A stretch of DNA of 64,000 nt, from positions 1-64,000 of the forward strand of contig NZ_PNOS01000011.1 in NCBI RefSeq assembly GCF_002869745.1, in the 5' to 3' direction. Of this stretch, positions 30,581-39,118 are shown piece by piece (the first letter of the stretch is position 1; each line of letters opens with the position of its first letter). The notes beneath the pieces are model-generated. The model did not search any database. It saw only the letters and a list, made by a program, of their open reading frames with translations, and was not told the DNA's origin. Source of the DNA: Oceaniglobus roseus (GTDB lineage: Bacteria; Pseudomonadota; Alphaproteobacteria; Rhodobacterales; Rhodobacteraceae). The position numbers and the translations under genes were made by a program.

Positions 30581-31288
30581 TTGCACAGCATCGGCGACTC
30601 CTTCGCCCTGGCGCTTCAGCTGGTCCTCTCTGGGGATGCCGACCTGCTGGCGATCGTGCTGCTGTCGCTCCGGGTCAGCCTGACCGCCACGGCGCTGGCC
30701 TGCCTGATCGGGCTGCCCGTCGGGGCGCTTGTCGCCATTTCCCGGTTCCGCGGGCGCAATGGCGTGCTGATCCTGATGAACGCGCTGATGGGGCTGCCCC
30801 CGGTGGTCGTCGGCCTGCTTCTGTACCTCCAGTTCTCCCGCTCCGGTCCGCTCGGGTTTCTCGGCCTGCTCTACACGCCGACCGCGATGATCGTCGCCCA
30901 GACGGTGCTGATCGCCCCCATCGTCGCCGCGCTGTCGCGGCAGGTGCTGGAGGATCTGCACACCGAATACGCCGAGCAGTTCCGCTCGCTCTGCCTGACG
31001 CGCCTCCAGACGGTGCGGGCGCTGCTGTGGGACGCGCGCTATTCGCTGCTGACCGTGGGGCTCGCCGGTTTCGGGCGGGCGGTGGCCGAGGTCGGGGCGG
31101 TGATCATCGTCGGCGGCAACATCGACCACCTGACGCGGGTGATGACGACGGCGATCGCGCTGGAGACGTCGAAGGGCGACCTGGCGCTGGCGCTGGCGCT
31201 CGGCATCATCCTGCTGACCATCGCCCTCGGGGTGAACGCGGCGGTGCAGTCGGTGCGCATGACCGCGGCGCGGTATGCCTATGTCTGA
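30581..31288 (+). CDS. tupB: Tungstate ABC transporter permease TupB
   Basis: A 235-residue inner-membrane permease with about five segments. The conserved pattern GLPPVVVGLLLYL, the QTVLIAPIVAALSRQ segment and AEVGAVIIVGGNIDHLTRVMTT are typical of TupB/WtpB-type oxyanion permeases. The start is TTG with GGGGGAA upstream; no ATG fits. It overlaps tupC by 14 bases. Tungstate feeds tungsten enzymes such as W-dependent formate dehydrogenase; no such enzyme is in the window. Confidence 0.88.
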   Translation: MHSIGDSFALALQLVLSGDADLLAIVLLSLRVSLTATALACLIGLPVGALVAISRFRGRNGVLILMNALMGLPPVVVGLLLYLQFSRSGPLGFLGLLYTPTAMIVAQTVLIAPIVAALSRQVLEDLHTEYAEQFRSLCLTRLQTVRALLWDARYSLLTVGLAGFGRAVAEVGAVIIVGGNIDHLTRVMTTAIALETSKGDLALALALGIILLTIALGVNAAVQSVRMTAARYAYV

Positions 31289-32048
31289 CGCCGCGATCTT
31301 CGGGTCCGTCGCACCGGCGGCGCAGACCCTGCGGGCCGACATCCGCGCCTGCGAGGTGCAGGATCTGGTCCTGCGGCTGGGCGGGGCGACCGTGCTGGAC
31401 GGGCTCTCCTTCGCGCTGGAGAAGAGCGGCTGCACCATGGTCCTCGGCGCGAACGGGGCGGGGAAGAGCCTGCTGCTGAAGCTCCTGCACGGGCTGATGC
31501 AGCCCACCGCGGGGCGGATCGCTTGGGGCGGGCAGGGGCCGGGCGCGGTGACGGCGCGCCAGGCGCTTGTGTTCCAGAAGCCCGTGCTGCTGCGCCGCTC
31601 GGTCGCGGCGAACCTCGACTTCGTGCTGAAGGCGCGCGGCGCGGGGCGCGGCGACGTGACGGCCCGTCGCGACGCCCTGCTCGACCATGTCGGGCTCGCG
31701 CACAAGGCCGGCCAGCCCGCGCGCCTGCTTTCGGGCGGAGAGGCGCAGCGGCTGGCGCTGGCCCGCGCGCTCGCCACCGATCCCGAGGTGCTGTTCCTGG
31801 ACGAACCCACCGCCAGCCTCGACCCCGCCTCGGTCCTTGCCATCGAGCGCATCGTCGCCGGGGCGCGGGAGCGGGGCGTGAAGATCGTCTTCGTCACCCA
31901 CGACACCGGACAGGCGCGCCGACTGGCCGACGACGTGCTGTTCCTGCACCGCGGACGGGTCGCCGAGCACAGCCCCGCCGCCACCTTCTTCCCGACCCCG
32001 AAAAGTGCGGCGGCGCGGGATTACCTGAACGGCAAACTTGTCGTCTGA
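31275..32048 (+). CDS. tupC: Tungstate ABC transporter ATP-binding protein TupC
   Basis: A 257-residue ATPase with Walker A GANGAGKS, signature LLSGGEAQRLALARA, Walker B VLFLDEPTASLD and switch VFVTHDTGQ. A second ATG two codons downstream (31281) may be the real start. The order tupB-tupC-tupA differs from the common tupABC, but all three are close-packed (26-base gap before tupA). Confidence 0.9.
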   Translation: MPMSDAAIFGSVAPAAQTLRADIRACEVQDLVLRLGGATVLDGLSFALEKSGCTMVLGANGAGKSLLLKLLHGLMQPTAGRIAWGGQGPGAVTARQALVFQKPVLLRRSVAANLDFVLKARGAGRGDVTARRDALLDHVGLAHKAGQPARLLSGGEAQRLALARALATDPEVLFLDEPTASLDPASVLAIERIVAGARERGVKIVFVTHDTGQARRLADDVLFLHRGRVAEHSPAATFFPTPKSAAARDYLNGKLVV

Positions 32049-32073
32049 CCTGAACTTCAAGGGAGAAACCACC

Positions 32074-32892
32074 ATGCTTGCACGCACTTTCGCCGCGACC
32101 GCCGTCGCGCTGACCCTCGGGGGCGCGGGGCTGGCGCAGGATCAGTCGATCCTCGTCCAGTCCACGACCTCGACCGCCAACTCGGGCCTCTACGACTATC
32201 TCCTGCCGATTTTCGAGGGCAAGACCGGGATCAAGGTGAACGTCGTCGCCGTGGGCACCGGCCAGGCGATCAAGAACGCCGAGAACTGCGACGGCGATCT
32301 GCTGCTGGTCCATGCGAAGCCGGCCGAGGAGAAGTTCGTCGCCGACGGCTACGGCACCATGCGCACCGATCTGATGTACAACGATTTCGTCGTCGTCGGC
32401 CCCGAAGCGGATCCGGCCGGGGTCGCGGGCATGAATGACGTGGAAGGCGCGCTGAAGAAGATCGCCGAGGCCAAGGCGCCCTTCGCCTCGCGCGGGGACG
32501 ACAGCGGCACCCACAAGGCCGAGAAGGCGCTGTGGAAGAAGGCGGGCGTCGATCCGGCGGAAGGCTCGGGCGACTGGTACCGCGAGACCGGCTCGGGCAT
32601 GGGGGCGACGCTGAATGCCGGGATCGGCATGGGCGCCTATGTCCTGACCGACCGGGCGACCTGGATCAGCTTCGACAACAAGCAGGATTACCGGATCGAG
32701 GTCGAGGGCGACGAGGACATGTTCAACCAGTACGGCGTGATCCCGGTGAACCCCGAGAAATGCCCGAGCGTGAAGGCCGAGGCGGCGCAGACCTTCGCCG
32801 ACTGGCTGCTGTCGGACGAGGGGCAGGAGGCCATCGCGGGCTACAAGGTCGACGGTCAGCAGCTGTTCTTCCCCAACGCGCCCGACAAGTGA
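32074..32892 (+). CDS. tupA: Tungstate-binding protein TupA
   Basis: A 272-residue periplasmic binding protein. The signal peptide runs to about residue 21 (LGGAGLAQ). The mature start has the TupA motif VQSTTSTANSGL that binds the oxyanion, and further GTGQAIKNAENCDGDLLLVH and SRGDDSGTHKAE, both characteristic of TupA rather than ModA. The ATG at 32074 is chosen for AAGGGAG upstream; an in-frame start 12 codons earlier would spoil the signal peptide. Confidence 0.93.
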   Translation: MLARTFAATAVALTLGGAGLAQDQSILVQSTTSTANSGLYDYLLPIFEGKTGIKVNVVAVGTGQAIKNAENCDGDLLLVHAKPAEEKFVADGYGTMRTDLMYNDFVVVGPEADPAGVAGMNDVEGALKKIAEAKAPFASRGDDSGTHKAEKALWKKAGVDPAEGSGDWYRETGSGMGATLNAGIGMGAYVLTDRATWISFDNKQDYRIEVEGDEDMFNQYGVIPVNPEKCPSVKAEAAQTFADWLLSDEGQEAIAGYKVDGQQLFFPNAPDK

Positions 32893-32944
32893 TAGGAAGG
32901 GCGGGGCGGCGGCGCTGCCGCCCTGCCACACCGGACGGAGCGCG

Positions 32945-33844
32945 ATGACAGAGACGGCCTTTCCCGACCACGAATACCTGACGGTCAAGGAGATGGCCGC
33001 GCTGCTGCGGCTGAAGGAGCGCAAGATCTACGACCTTGCCGCCACCGGCGCCGTGCCCTGTTCGCGCGCCACCGGGCGGCTGCTGTTTCCCGCCGACGAG
33101 GTCCGCGCCTGGATCGCGCGGGCCAAGTCGGGCGGCGAGGGCGGGAGCGAGCGGGTGTCGGCGCAGCGCCCGCCGATCGTGCTCGGCAGCCACGCCCCGC
33201 TGCTCGACTGGGCGATCCGCCAGTCCCGCTGCGGGCTCGCCAGCTATTTCGACGGCTCGCTCGACGGGCTGCGCCGCTTCGCGCAGGGCGAGGGCGTGGC
33301 GGCGGGGCTGCACATCCACGATGCCGAGACCGACCGCTGGAACGTGCCCGCCGTGGCGGAGGTGGCGGCGGGGCAGGACGCGGTGCTGGTGATCTTCGCG
33401 ACGCGTCGCCGGGGGCTGGTGTTCCGCCCCGGCGCGGACGCGCCCGGCGGCATCGCCGACCTGGCCGGGCGGCGCATCGTGCCGCGGCAGGCGGAGTCCG
33501 GCACCGACACGCTGTTCCGCGAGCTCGCCGCGAAGGAGGGGCTGTCGCTGTCCGACCTGAGCTTTGCCGAGGTCGCCCGCACCGAGGACGAGGCGGTGGA
33601 GGCGGTGCGCCGCGGCGCCGCCGACGTCGCCTTCGGCCTCGCCGCCGTCGCGCAGTCCTACGGGCTCGAGTTCCGGCCGGTGCTGGAGGAGGAGTTCGCG
33701 CTGCTGGTCCATCGCCGCTCGTGGTTCGAGCCGGGGATGCAGGCGCTGCTGGAGTTCTGCGGCTCCGCCGCCTTCGCCCGTCGCGCCGAGGAATACGGCG
33801 GCTACGACATCGCGGGATTCGGCCGCGTGCTCTGGAACGGCTGA
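32945..33844 (+). CDS. Excisionase-type HTH regulator with substrate-binding-like domain, probably tungstate/molybdate responsive
   Basis: 299 residues. The N-terminal 11-58 segment is an excisionase/MerR-like winged helix (YLTVKEMAALLRLKERKIYD and then TGRLLFPADEVRAWI). The rest (about 80-295) is a periplasmic-binding-like domain (PBP-like of the MoeA/ModE-associated type) with GSHAPLLDWAI, VPRQAESGTDTLFREL and GAADVAFGLAAVAQSYGL. Proteins of this kind often sit with molybdate or tungstate transporters and sense the oxyanion. It follows tupA after 52 bases. Confidence 0.82.
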   Translation: MTETAFPDHEYLTVKEMAALLRLKERKIYDLAATGAVPCSRATGRLLFPADEVRAWIARAKSGGEGGSERVSAQRPPIVLGSHAPLLDWAIRQSRCGLASYFDGSLDGLRRFAQGEGVAAGLHIHDAETDRWNVPAVAEVAAGQDAVLVIFATRRRGLVFRPGADAPGGIADLAGRRIVPRQAESGTDTLFRELAAKEGLSLSDLSFAEVARTEDEAVEAVRRGAADVAFGLAAVAQSYGLEFRPVLEEEFALLVHRRSWFEPGMQALLEFCGSAAFARRAEEYGGYDIAGFGRVLWNG

Positions 33845-33892
33845 GCCGGCCGCGCCCGGCCGACCCCCGACCTTCGGAAGCTTGGCAGAAAT

Positions 33893-33909
33893 AGGTACAT
33901 GCTATACCT
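33893..33909 (+). promoter_or_regulatory. Candidate MarR operator before the TRAP operon
   Basis: An inverted repeat AGGTA-N7-TACCT sits 58 bases before the dctP start, with TTGACG at 33911-33916 as a possible -35 box. The MarR gene at 38674 is inside the same operon, so autoregulation through this site is a reasonable guess. Confidence 0.5.
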
Positions 33910-33966
33910 GTTGACGGAATCGGCAGGGACCGGAAGCGTCCTACCCGATCACATGGGAGGATACAC

Positions 33967-35001
33967 ATGATCAATCGCAAGAGGTTCCTGCGGCTCTGCG
34001 CCGCGGCGCTGTCGCTCGGGCTGGTGACGGAGGCGGCACAGGCGCAGGAGTTCACCTTCCGCCTGCACCATTTCCTGCCGTCGCAGGCCACCCTCTGGAC
34101 CCACGTGCTGGACCCCTGGGCGGCCGAGGTCGAGGAGAAGTCGGGCGGACGGATCGCCATCCAGAAGTTTCCGGCGATGCAGCTTGGCGGCACCCCGCCC
34201 GAGCTGATCGACCAGGCCATCGACGGCACCGCCGACATCGTCCTGACCATCGCGGGCTATACCCCCGGCCGCTTTCCGCGCACCGAGGTGTTCGAGCTGC
34301 CGTTCATGATGGAGAACTCCAACGCCGAGGCGACCTCGCGCGCCTACTGGAAGCTGGCGCAGGAGACGATGCAGGAGGACTTCTCGCAGTTCCACCTTCT
34401 CGGCACCTGGGTCCACGGCCCCGGCCTGATCCATTCCAAGTCCCCGATCGAGGAGGTCGCGGACCTGAACGGCGTCAAGCTGCGCGCGCCCACCCGGACG
34501 ACGAACATGCTGTTCTCCTCGCTCGGCGCGACGCCCATCGGGATGCCCGTTCCGGCCGTGCCCGAAGCGCTGAGCCAGGGCGTGATCGACGCCACCGTGA
34601 TCCCGTGGGAGGTCACCGCGTCGCTGCGCATCGCCGAGCTGGTGGACAACCACACCGAGTTCGGGGACGAGTCGCTCTATACCACCGCCTTCCTCTTCGC
34701 GATGAACAAGGACGCCTACGACAAGCTGCCCGACGACCTGAAGAAGGTGATCGACGACGCCTCGGGGCTCGAGTTCTCGGCACGCTCGGGCCGGGCGATG
34801 CAGGAGCAGGACGCGCCCGCCCGCATCATCGCCGAGGATCGCGGCAACAACATCATCGAGCTGACGCCCGAGCAGGTCGCCTCGTGGAAGGAGGCCTCGC
34901 AGCCGACCATCGACGCCTGGGTGGCCGAGATGGACGGCAAGGGTCTGGACGGGACCGGCCTGTTGGCCCGCGCCCGCGAGCTGATCTCCGAGAACCAGTG
35001 A
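33967..35001 (+). CDS. TRAP transporter solute-binding protein (DctP family)
   Basis: 344 residues with a signal peptide (cleavage near AQA-QEF). It has the DctP fold with LHHFLPSQA near the mature start, QLGGTPPELIDQAIDGTADIV, and LNGVKLRAPTRTTNMLFSSLG around the arginine that clamps the carboxylate. TRAP systems use ion gradients. The co-located CoA ligase suggests a hydroxycinnamate or similar aromatic acid as ligand. Confidence 0.92.
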   Translation: MINRKRFLRLCAAALSLGLVTEAAQAQEFTFRLHHFLPSQATLWTHVLDPWAAEVEEKSGGRIAIQKFPAMQLGGTPPELIDQAIDGTADIVLTIAGYTPGRFPRTEVFELPFMMENSNAEATSRAYWKLAQETMQEDFSQFHLLGTWVHGPGLIHSKSPIEEVADLNGVKLRAPTRTTNMLFSSLGATPIGMPVPAVPEALSQGVIDATVIPWEVTASLRIAELVDNHTEFGDESLYTTAFLFAMNKDAYDKLPDDLKKVIDDASGLEFSARSGRAMQEQDAPARIIAEDRGNNIIELTPEQVASWKEASQPTIDAWVAEMDGKGLDGTGLLARARELISENQ

Positions 35002-35053
35002 ACCCGGCCGTCCCGGGGCTGCCATGCGGCCCCGGGGCAGCGGAGCGCGCAGG

Positions 35054-35629
35054 ATGGCGTCCATGCACCGCATGATCGAACGGCTGGCCCGGCTGATGGC
35101 GCTTCTCGGCGGACTCGTGCTGGTCGCGCTGGTCCTGCTGACCGTGGTCAGCGTGGCGGGCCGGGGGCTGAACACGCTGGGTCACAGCGCCTTTCTCGAG
35201 CAGGCGGCGCCGGGTCTTGCCGCCTGGCTGCTCGGGCTCGGCGTCGGGCCGGTGAACGGCGATTTCGAGATCGTCGAGGCCGGCATCGCCTTCGCCATCT
35301 TCGCCTTCCTGCCGCTCTGCCAGCTGCGCTCGGAACATGCCACCGTGGACGTCTTCACCAACCTTCTGCCCGCCCCCGCGACCCGGGCGCTCGCCGCCTT
35401 CTGGGAGATGCTGCTGGCCCTCGTGATCCTCGTCATCGCCTGGCGCCTCGGCGTCGGCTTCTCCGAGAAGCTGGCGAACGGCCAGACCACCTTCCTGCTC
35501 CAGTTCCCGCTCTGGTGGGCCTACGGGGCGAGCCTCCTTGCCGCCGCCGTCGCCGCGCTGGTCGCGGCCTGGTGCGCCGCCGCGCGCCTTCTCGGCCGGT
35601 TGCCCGCGGGCGGGGGGGCCGGTCAGTGA
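35054..35629 (+). CDS. TRAP transporter small permease (DctQ family)
   Basis: About 191 residues with four membrane segments. Typical marks are VVSVAGRGLNTLG after the first segment and HATVDVFTNLLP in the middle. The start at 35054 is a choice; an ATG three codons later also fits. Its stop overlaps the GTG start of the large permease (GTGA). Confidence 0.88.
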   Translation: MASMHRMIERLARLMALLGGLVLVALVLLTVVSVAGRGLNTLGHSAFLEQAAPGLAAWLLGLGVGPVNGDFEIVEAGIAFAIFAFLPLCQLRSEHATVDVFTNLLPAPATRALAAFWEMLLALVILVIAWRLGVGFSEKLANGQTTFLLQFPLWWAYGASLLAAAVAALVAAWCAAARLLGRLPAGGGAGQ

Positions 35630-37119
35630 CGCCGCTCGCCCTCGGCTTCTGGTCCTTCCCGGTCCTGCTGCTGCTGATCTTCCTGCGCGCGCCGATCGGC
35701 ATGGCGATGTTCGTCACCGGCGGCGTCGGGCTGTGGCTCGCCACCGGATCGAGCGACATGGCGCTGAACCTGCTGAAGGCGGAGAGCTATTCCACCTTCT
35801 CGAGCTACTCGCTCACCATCATCCCGATGTTCCTGCTGATGGGGCAGTTCGCCACCCTGTCGGGCATGTCGGCCGCCCTGTTCCGCGCCGCCGAGGGCTG
35901 GCTCGGGCACCGGAAGGGAGGGGTCGCCATGGCGTCGGTCGGGGCCTGCGCGGGGTTCGGGGCGATCTGCGGCTCCTCTCTCGCCACCGCCGCCACCATG
36001 TCGCGCGTCGCGCTGCCCGAGCTGCGCCGCTACGGCTATTCCGGCGGCTTCGCGACGGCCACTCTGGCGGCGGGCGGCACGCTCGGCATCCTGATCCCGC
36101 CTTCGGTGGTGCTGGTGATCTACGCCATCCTGACCGAGCAGAACATCGCCTCGCTGTTCCTCGCCGCCTTCGTGCCCGGCATCCTCGCCGCCATCGGCTA
36201 CATGCTCACGATCTCGGTCTACGTCCGCGTCAATCCCGGCGGCGCGGGGGTGCGCGAGCGTGTGCCCTACGCGCGGCGCATCGCGGCGCTGCTCGAGGTC
36301 TGGCCGGTCGTCGTCGTCTTCGGCCTCGTCGTCGGCGGCATCTACCTCGGCTGGTTCACGCCCACCGAGGGCGCGGCGGTCGGCGCCTTCGGCACAGGCG
36401 TGCTGGCGCTGCTGTCGGGCAACATGACCTGGGCGCTGTTCCGCGAGAGCATCCTCGTCACCGCCACCTCCACGGCGATGATCTTCTTCATCATCCTCGG
36501 CGCCAAGCTCTACAACATCTTCCTCGCCGTCACGCAGATGCCGCAGGAGCTGTCGTCCTGGGTCGTCGGCCAGGGCTACGCGCCGCTGACGGTGCTGCTC
36601 CTGATCCTGGTCTTCTACCTTGTCATGGGCTGCCTGATGGACAGCCTGTCGATGATCCTGCTGACCATCCCGATCTTCTGGCCGGTGATGCAGCACATGG
36701 ACTTCGGCCTGGTCTCGCTCCTCGACATGCAGAGCGCGCGGCTGGACGAGGCGCTGGCGGCGGGCATCGACGCGGCGAACCCGCTGCTCGAAGCCGCGCG
36801 GGCCAGCCTCGCCGAGGGCGTGGCGCTGACCCGCGACCAGTTCCGCGAGCTGGGCCTGCGCCCGGTGACCGAGGCGATGCACGCCGATTTCAGCTCGACC
36901 CTGACGGCGATCTGGTTCGGCATCCTGGTGCTGATCGTGGTCGAGGTCGGGCTGATCACGCCGCCGGTGGGCATGAACCTGTTCATCATCAACTCCATGG
37001 ACCGCGAGACGCCGATGGCGGCGACCTATCGCGCGGTGCTGTGGTTCGTGACCTCGGACATCCTGCGGGTGGCGCTTCTGGTCGCCTTCCCGGGCATCAC
37101 GCTGTTCCTGCTGCGGTAG
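35626..37119 (+). CDS. TRAP transporter large permease (DctM family) with an insertion
   Basis: A 497-residue inner-membrane protein, starting at GTG overlapping the small permease. Family motifs are FLRAPIGMAMFVTGGVG, GFGAICGSSLATAATMSRVA, GGTLGILIPPSVVL and LITPPVGMNLFIINSM. DctM proteins are usually about 425-440 residues. About 55 extra residues lie at about 365-420 (from LDMQSARLDEAL to VTEAMHAD), a soluble helical stretch in the loop before the IWFGILVLIVVEVGLITPP helix. Confidence 0.92.
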   Translation: MTPLALGFWSFPVLLLLIFLRAPIGMAMFVTGGVGLWLATGSSDMALNLLKAESYSTFSSYSLTIIPMFLLMGQFATLSGMSAALFRAAEGWLGHRKGGVAMASVGACAGFGAICGSSLATAATMSRVALPELRRYGYSGGFATATLAAGGTLGILIPPSVVLVIYAILTEQNIASLFLAAFVPGILAAIGYMLTISVYVRVNPGGAGVRERVPYARRIAALLEVWPVVVVFGLVVGGIYLGWFTPTEGAAVGAFGTGVLALLSGNMTWALFRESILVTATSTAMIFFIILGAKLYNIFLAVTQMPQELSSWVVGQGYAPLTVLLLILVFYLVMGCLMDSLSMILLTIPIFWPVMQHMDFGLVSLLDMQSARLDEALAAGIDAANPLLEAARASLAEGVALTRDQFRELGLRPVTEAMHADFSSTLTAIWFGILVLIVVEVGLITPPVGMNLFIINSMDRETPMAATYRAVLWFVTSDILRVALLVAFPGITLFLLR

Positions 37120-37155
37120 AGGGCAACGAGCGCAAAGTTACGAAAGGGGACGGCC

Positions 37156-37917
37156 ATGCAGATCGAAGGACAGGGCGCCATCGTCACCGGCGGGGGCAGC
37201 GGCCTTGGCGCCGCCACGGCACGGCTGCTGGCGGCGCGCGGCGCGCGCGTCGCGATCCTCGACTTCGACGAGGGCCGCGCGCGGGCGGTGGCCGAGGGGA
37301 TCGGGGCGACGGCGATCCGCGTCGATGTCGGCGACGCCGATGCGGTGGGCGCAGCGGTCGAACGGGCCGCGGGCGCGGTCGGCACGCTGCGCATCGCGGT
37401 CAGCTGCGCGGGCGTGGGCCTTGCCGGGCGGATCGTCGGCCGCGAGGGCAAGCTGTCGCTCGACGTCTTCGAACGGGTGCTGCGGGTGAACCTCTTCGGC
37501 ACCTACAACGTCATGTCCCACGCCGCCCGCCTGATGATGGAGACCGATCCGACCGACACGGGCGAGCGCGGGGTGATCGTCAATACCGCCTCCGTCGCCT
37601 GGCAGGACGGGCAGGTGGGGCAGGCGGCCTATGCCGCCTCGAAGGGCGGGGTCGCGGCCATGTCGCTGCCGGCGGCGCGGGAATTCGCGCGCGCGGGCAT
37701 CCGCGTGGTCGCCATCGCGCCGGGCCTGTTCCACACGCCGATGATGGAGGGGCTGCCCGAGGAGGTGACGGCGAAGATCGTCTCCGACATCCAGTTCCCC
37801 GCCCGCCTGGGCGCGCCCGAGGAATATGCGCTGATGGCCGCGCAGATCGTCGAGAATCCCTATCTGAACGGCACGACGATCCGGCTCGACGCCGCGACGC
37901 GCCTGCCGCCGCGGTGA
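37156..37917 (+). CDS. SDR dehydrogenase, 3-hydroxyacyl-CoA dehydrogenase type II-like
   Basis: A 253-residue SDR with cofactor motif TGGGSGLG (about 11-18), NLFGTYNV, catalytic Ser in VIVNTASVA and YAASKGG. The long GERGVIVNTASVAWQDGQ segment is typical of type II (HSD10-like) 3-hydroxyacyl-CoA dehydrogenases. It probably oxidises the 3-hydroxyacyl-CoA that the neighbouring hydratase makes. Confidence 0.88.
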   Translation: MQIEGQGAIVTGGGSGLGAATARLLAARGARVAILDFDEGRARAVAEGIGATAIRVDVGDADAVGAAVERAAGAVGTLRIAVSCAGVGLAGRIVGREGKLSLDVFERVLRVNLFGTYNVMSHAARLMMETDPTDTGERGVIVNTASVAWQDGQVGQAAYAASKGGVAAMSLPAAREFARAGIRVVAIAPGLFHTPMMEGLPEEVTAKIVSDIQFPARLGAPEEYALMAAQIVENPYLNGTTIRLDAATRLPPR

Positions 37918-37921
37918 TCGC

Positions 37922-38677
37922 ATGCTGAGCATCGACATCGACGGCCCCGTCGCCCTGGTGACCCTGAACCGCCCCGAGAAGCGCAACGCCATGAGCGATG
38001 CGCTGCTCGACGCCATCGACGGCTTCTTCCGCGCCCCGCCCGAGGGCGTGCGGGTGGCCGTGCTGACCGGCGCCGGGGGCCACTTCTGCGCGGGGCTCGA
38101 CCTCGCCGAACACGTCGCCCGCGACGCCGAGGGGACGATGCGCCACTCGCGCGGCTGGCACATGGTGATGGACCGGATCCAGTTCGGCGGCCTGCCCGTG
38201 GTCTCGGCACTTGCGGGCGCGGTGATCGGCGGCGGGCTGGAGCTGGCGGCGGCGACCCACGTGCGCGTGGCCGACCCCTCGACCGTGTTCCAGCTGCCCG
38301 AGGGGCGGCGCGGGATCTTCGTGGGCGGCGGCGCCTCGGTGCGGATCGGGCGCATCCTCGGCGCCGACCGGATGATCGAGATGATGCTGACCGGCCGGAA
38401 GTACGGCGCCGAGGAGGGGGAGCGCCTGGGCCTCGCCCACTACGCGGTCGGCGCGGGCGAGGCGCTGCCGCGGGCGCTGGAGCTGGCGCGGGGGATCGCG
38501 CAGAACGCGCCGCTTTCGAACTACGTCATGATCCAGGCGCTGTCGCGGATCGAGGACATGTCGAAGGCCGACGGGCTGTTCACCGAAAGCCTCTGCGCCG
38601 CGCTGACCCAGACCAGCCCCGACGCGCGGGAGGGCCTGGCCGCCTTCCTGGAAAAGCGCCCGCCGAGCTTCCGATGA
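37922..38677 (+). CDS. Enoyl-CoA hydratase/isomerase family protein
   Basis: A 251-residue crotonase. The oxyanion hole is formed by GAGGHFCAGLDL and GAVIGGGLELAAA; the catalytic Glu lies in QLPEGRRGIFVGGG. It follows the SDR by four bases and its stop overlaps the MarR start. In hydroxycinnamate pathways this enzyme hydrates cinnamoyl-CoA; whether it also cleaves to the aldehyde cannot be told. Confidence 0.88.
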   Translation: MLSIDIDGPVALVTLNRPEKRNAMSDALLDAIDGFFRAPPEGVRVAVLTGAGGHFCAGLDLAEHVARDAEGTMRHSRGWHMVMDRIQFGGLPVVSALAGAVIGGGLELAAATHVRVADPSTVFQLPEGRRGIFVGGGASVRIGRILGADRMIEMMLTGRKYGAEEGERLGLAHYAVGAGEALPRALELARGIAQNAPLSNYVMIQALSRIEDMSKADGLFTESLCAALTQTSPDAREGLAAFLEKRPPSFR

Positions 38678-39117
38678 CCGCCGCGACCGGCCTTTCCGAC
38701 AGCCCGCTCCGCAGCCTGCTCGGCTATCGGCTGCGGCGGGCCTGGATCGGCATCCGCGCCGACCTGGCCGAAACGCTGCGCCCGCTGGACCTCAGGATGC
38801 TGACCTATACCGCGCTGGTGCTGATCGAGGCGAATCCGGGCCTGTCGCAGGCGCGCCTCGCGGGGCTGATGACGGTCGAGCGGCCGAACGTGGTGGCCAT
38901 CGTCGACGAACTGGCGCGGCGCGGGCTGGTCTGCCGCCGCCGCGATCCCGGCGACCGCCGCGCCTATGCGCTGGACCTCACGCCGCGCGGGCGCGCCCTC
39001 AGCCGCGCCGCGACCGAGGCGGTCGAGCGGCACGAGGCGCGGCTGTTCGGCGCCCTATCCGCGGCCGAGCGCCGGGCCATCGACGCCGCGCTCGAACGCC
39101 TGTCGGAGCGGTTGTGA
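38674..39117 (+). CDS. MarR-family regulator
   Basis: 147 residues with the MarR winged helix: LSQARLAGLMTVERPNVVAIV (helix-turn-helix, about 58-78) and RRGLVCRRRDPGDRRAYALDLTPRG (wing; only part quoted here as DPGDRRAYAL). Hydroxycinnamate clusters are often controlled by MarR repressors that bind the CoA thioester, such as CouR of Rhodopseudomonas. Its position between hydratase and ligase genes fits that role. Confidence 0.87.
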   Translation: MTAATGLSDSPLRSLLGYRLRRAWIGIRADLAETLRPLDLRMLTYTALVLIEANPGLSQARLAGLMTVERPNVVAIVDELARRGLVCRRRDPGDRRAYALDLTPRGRALSRAATEAVERHEARLFGALSAAERRAIDAALERLSERL

Positions 39118-39118
39118 C

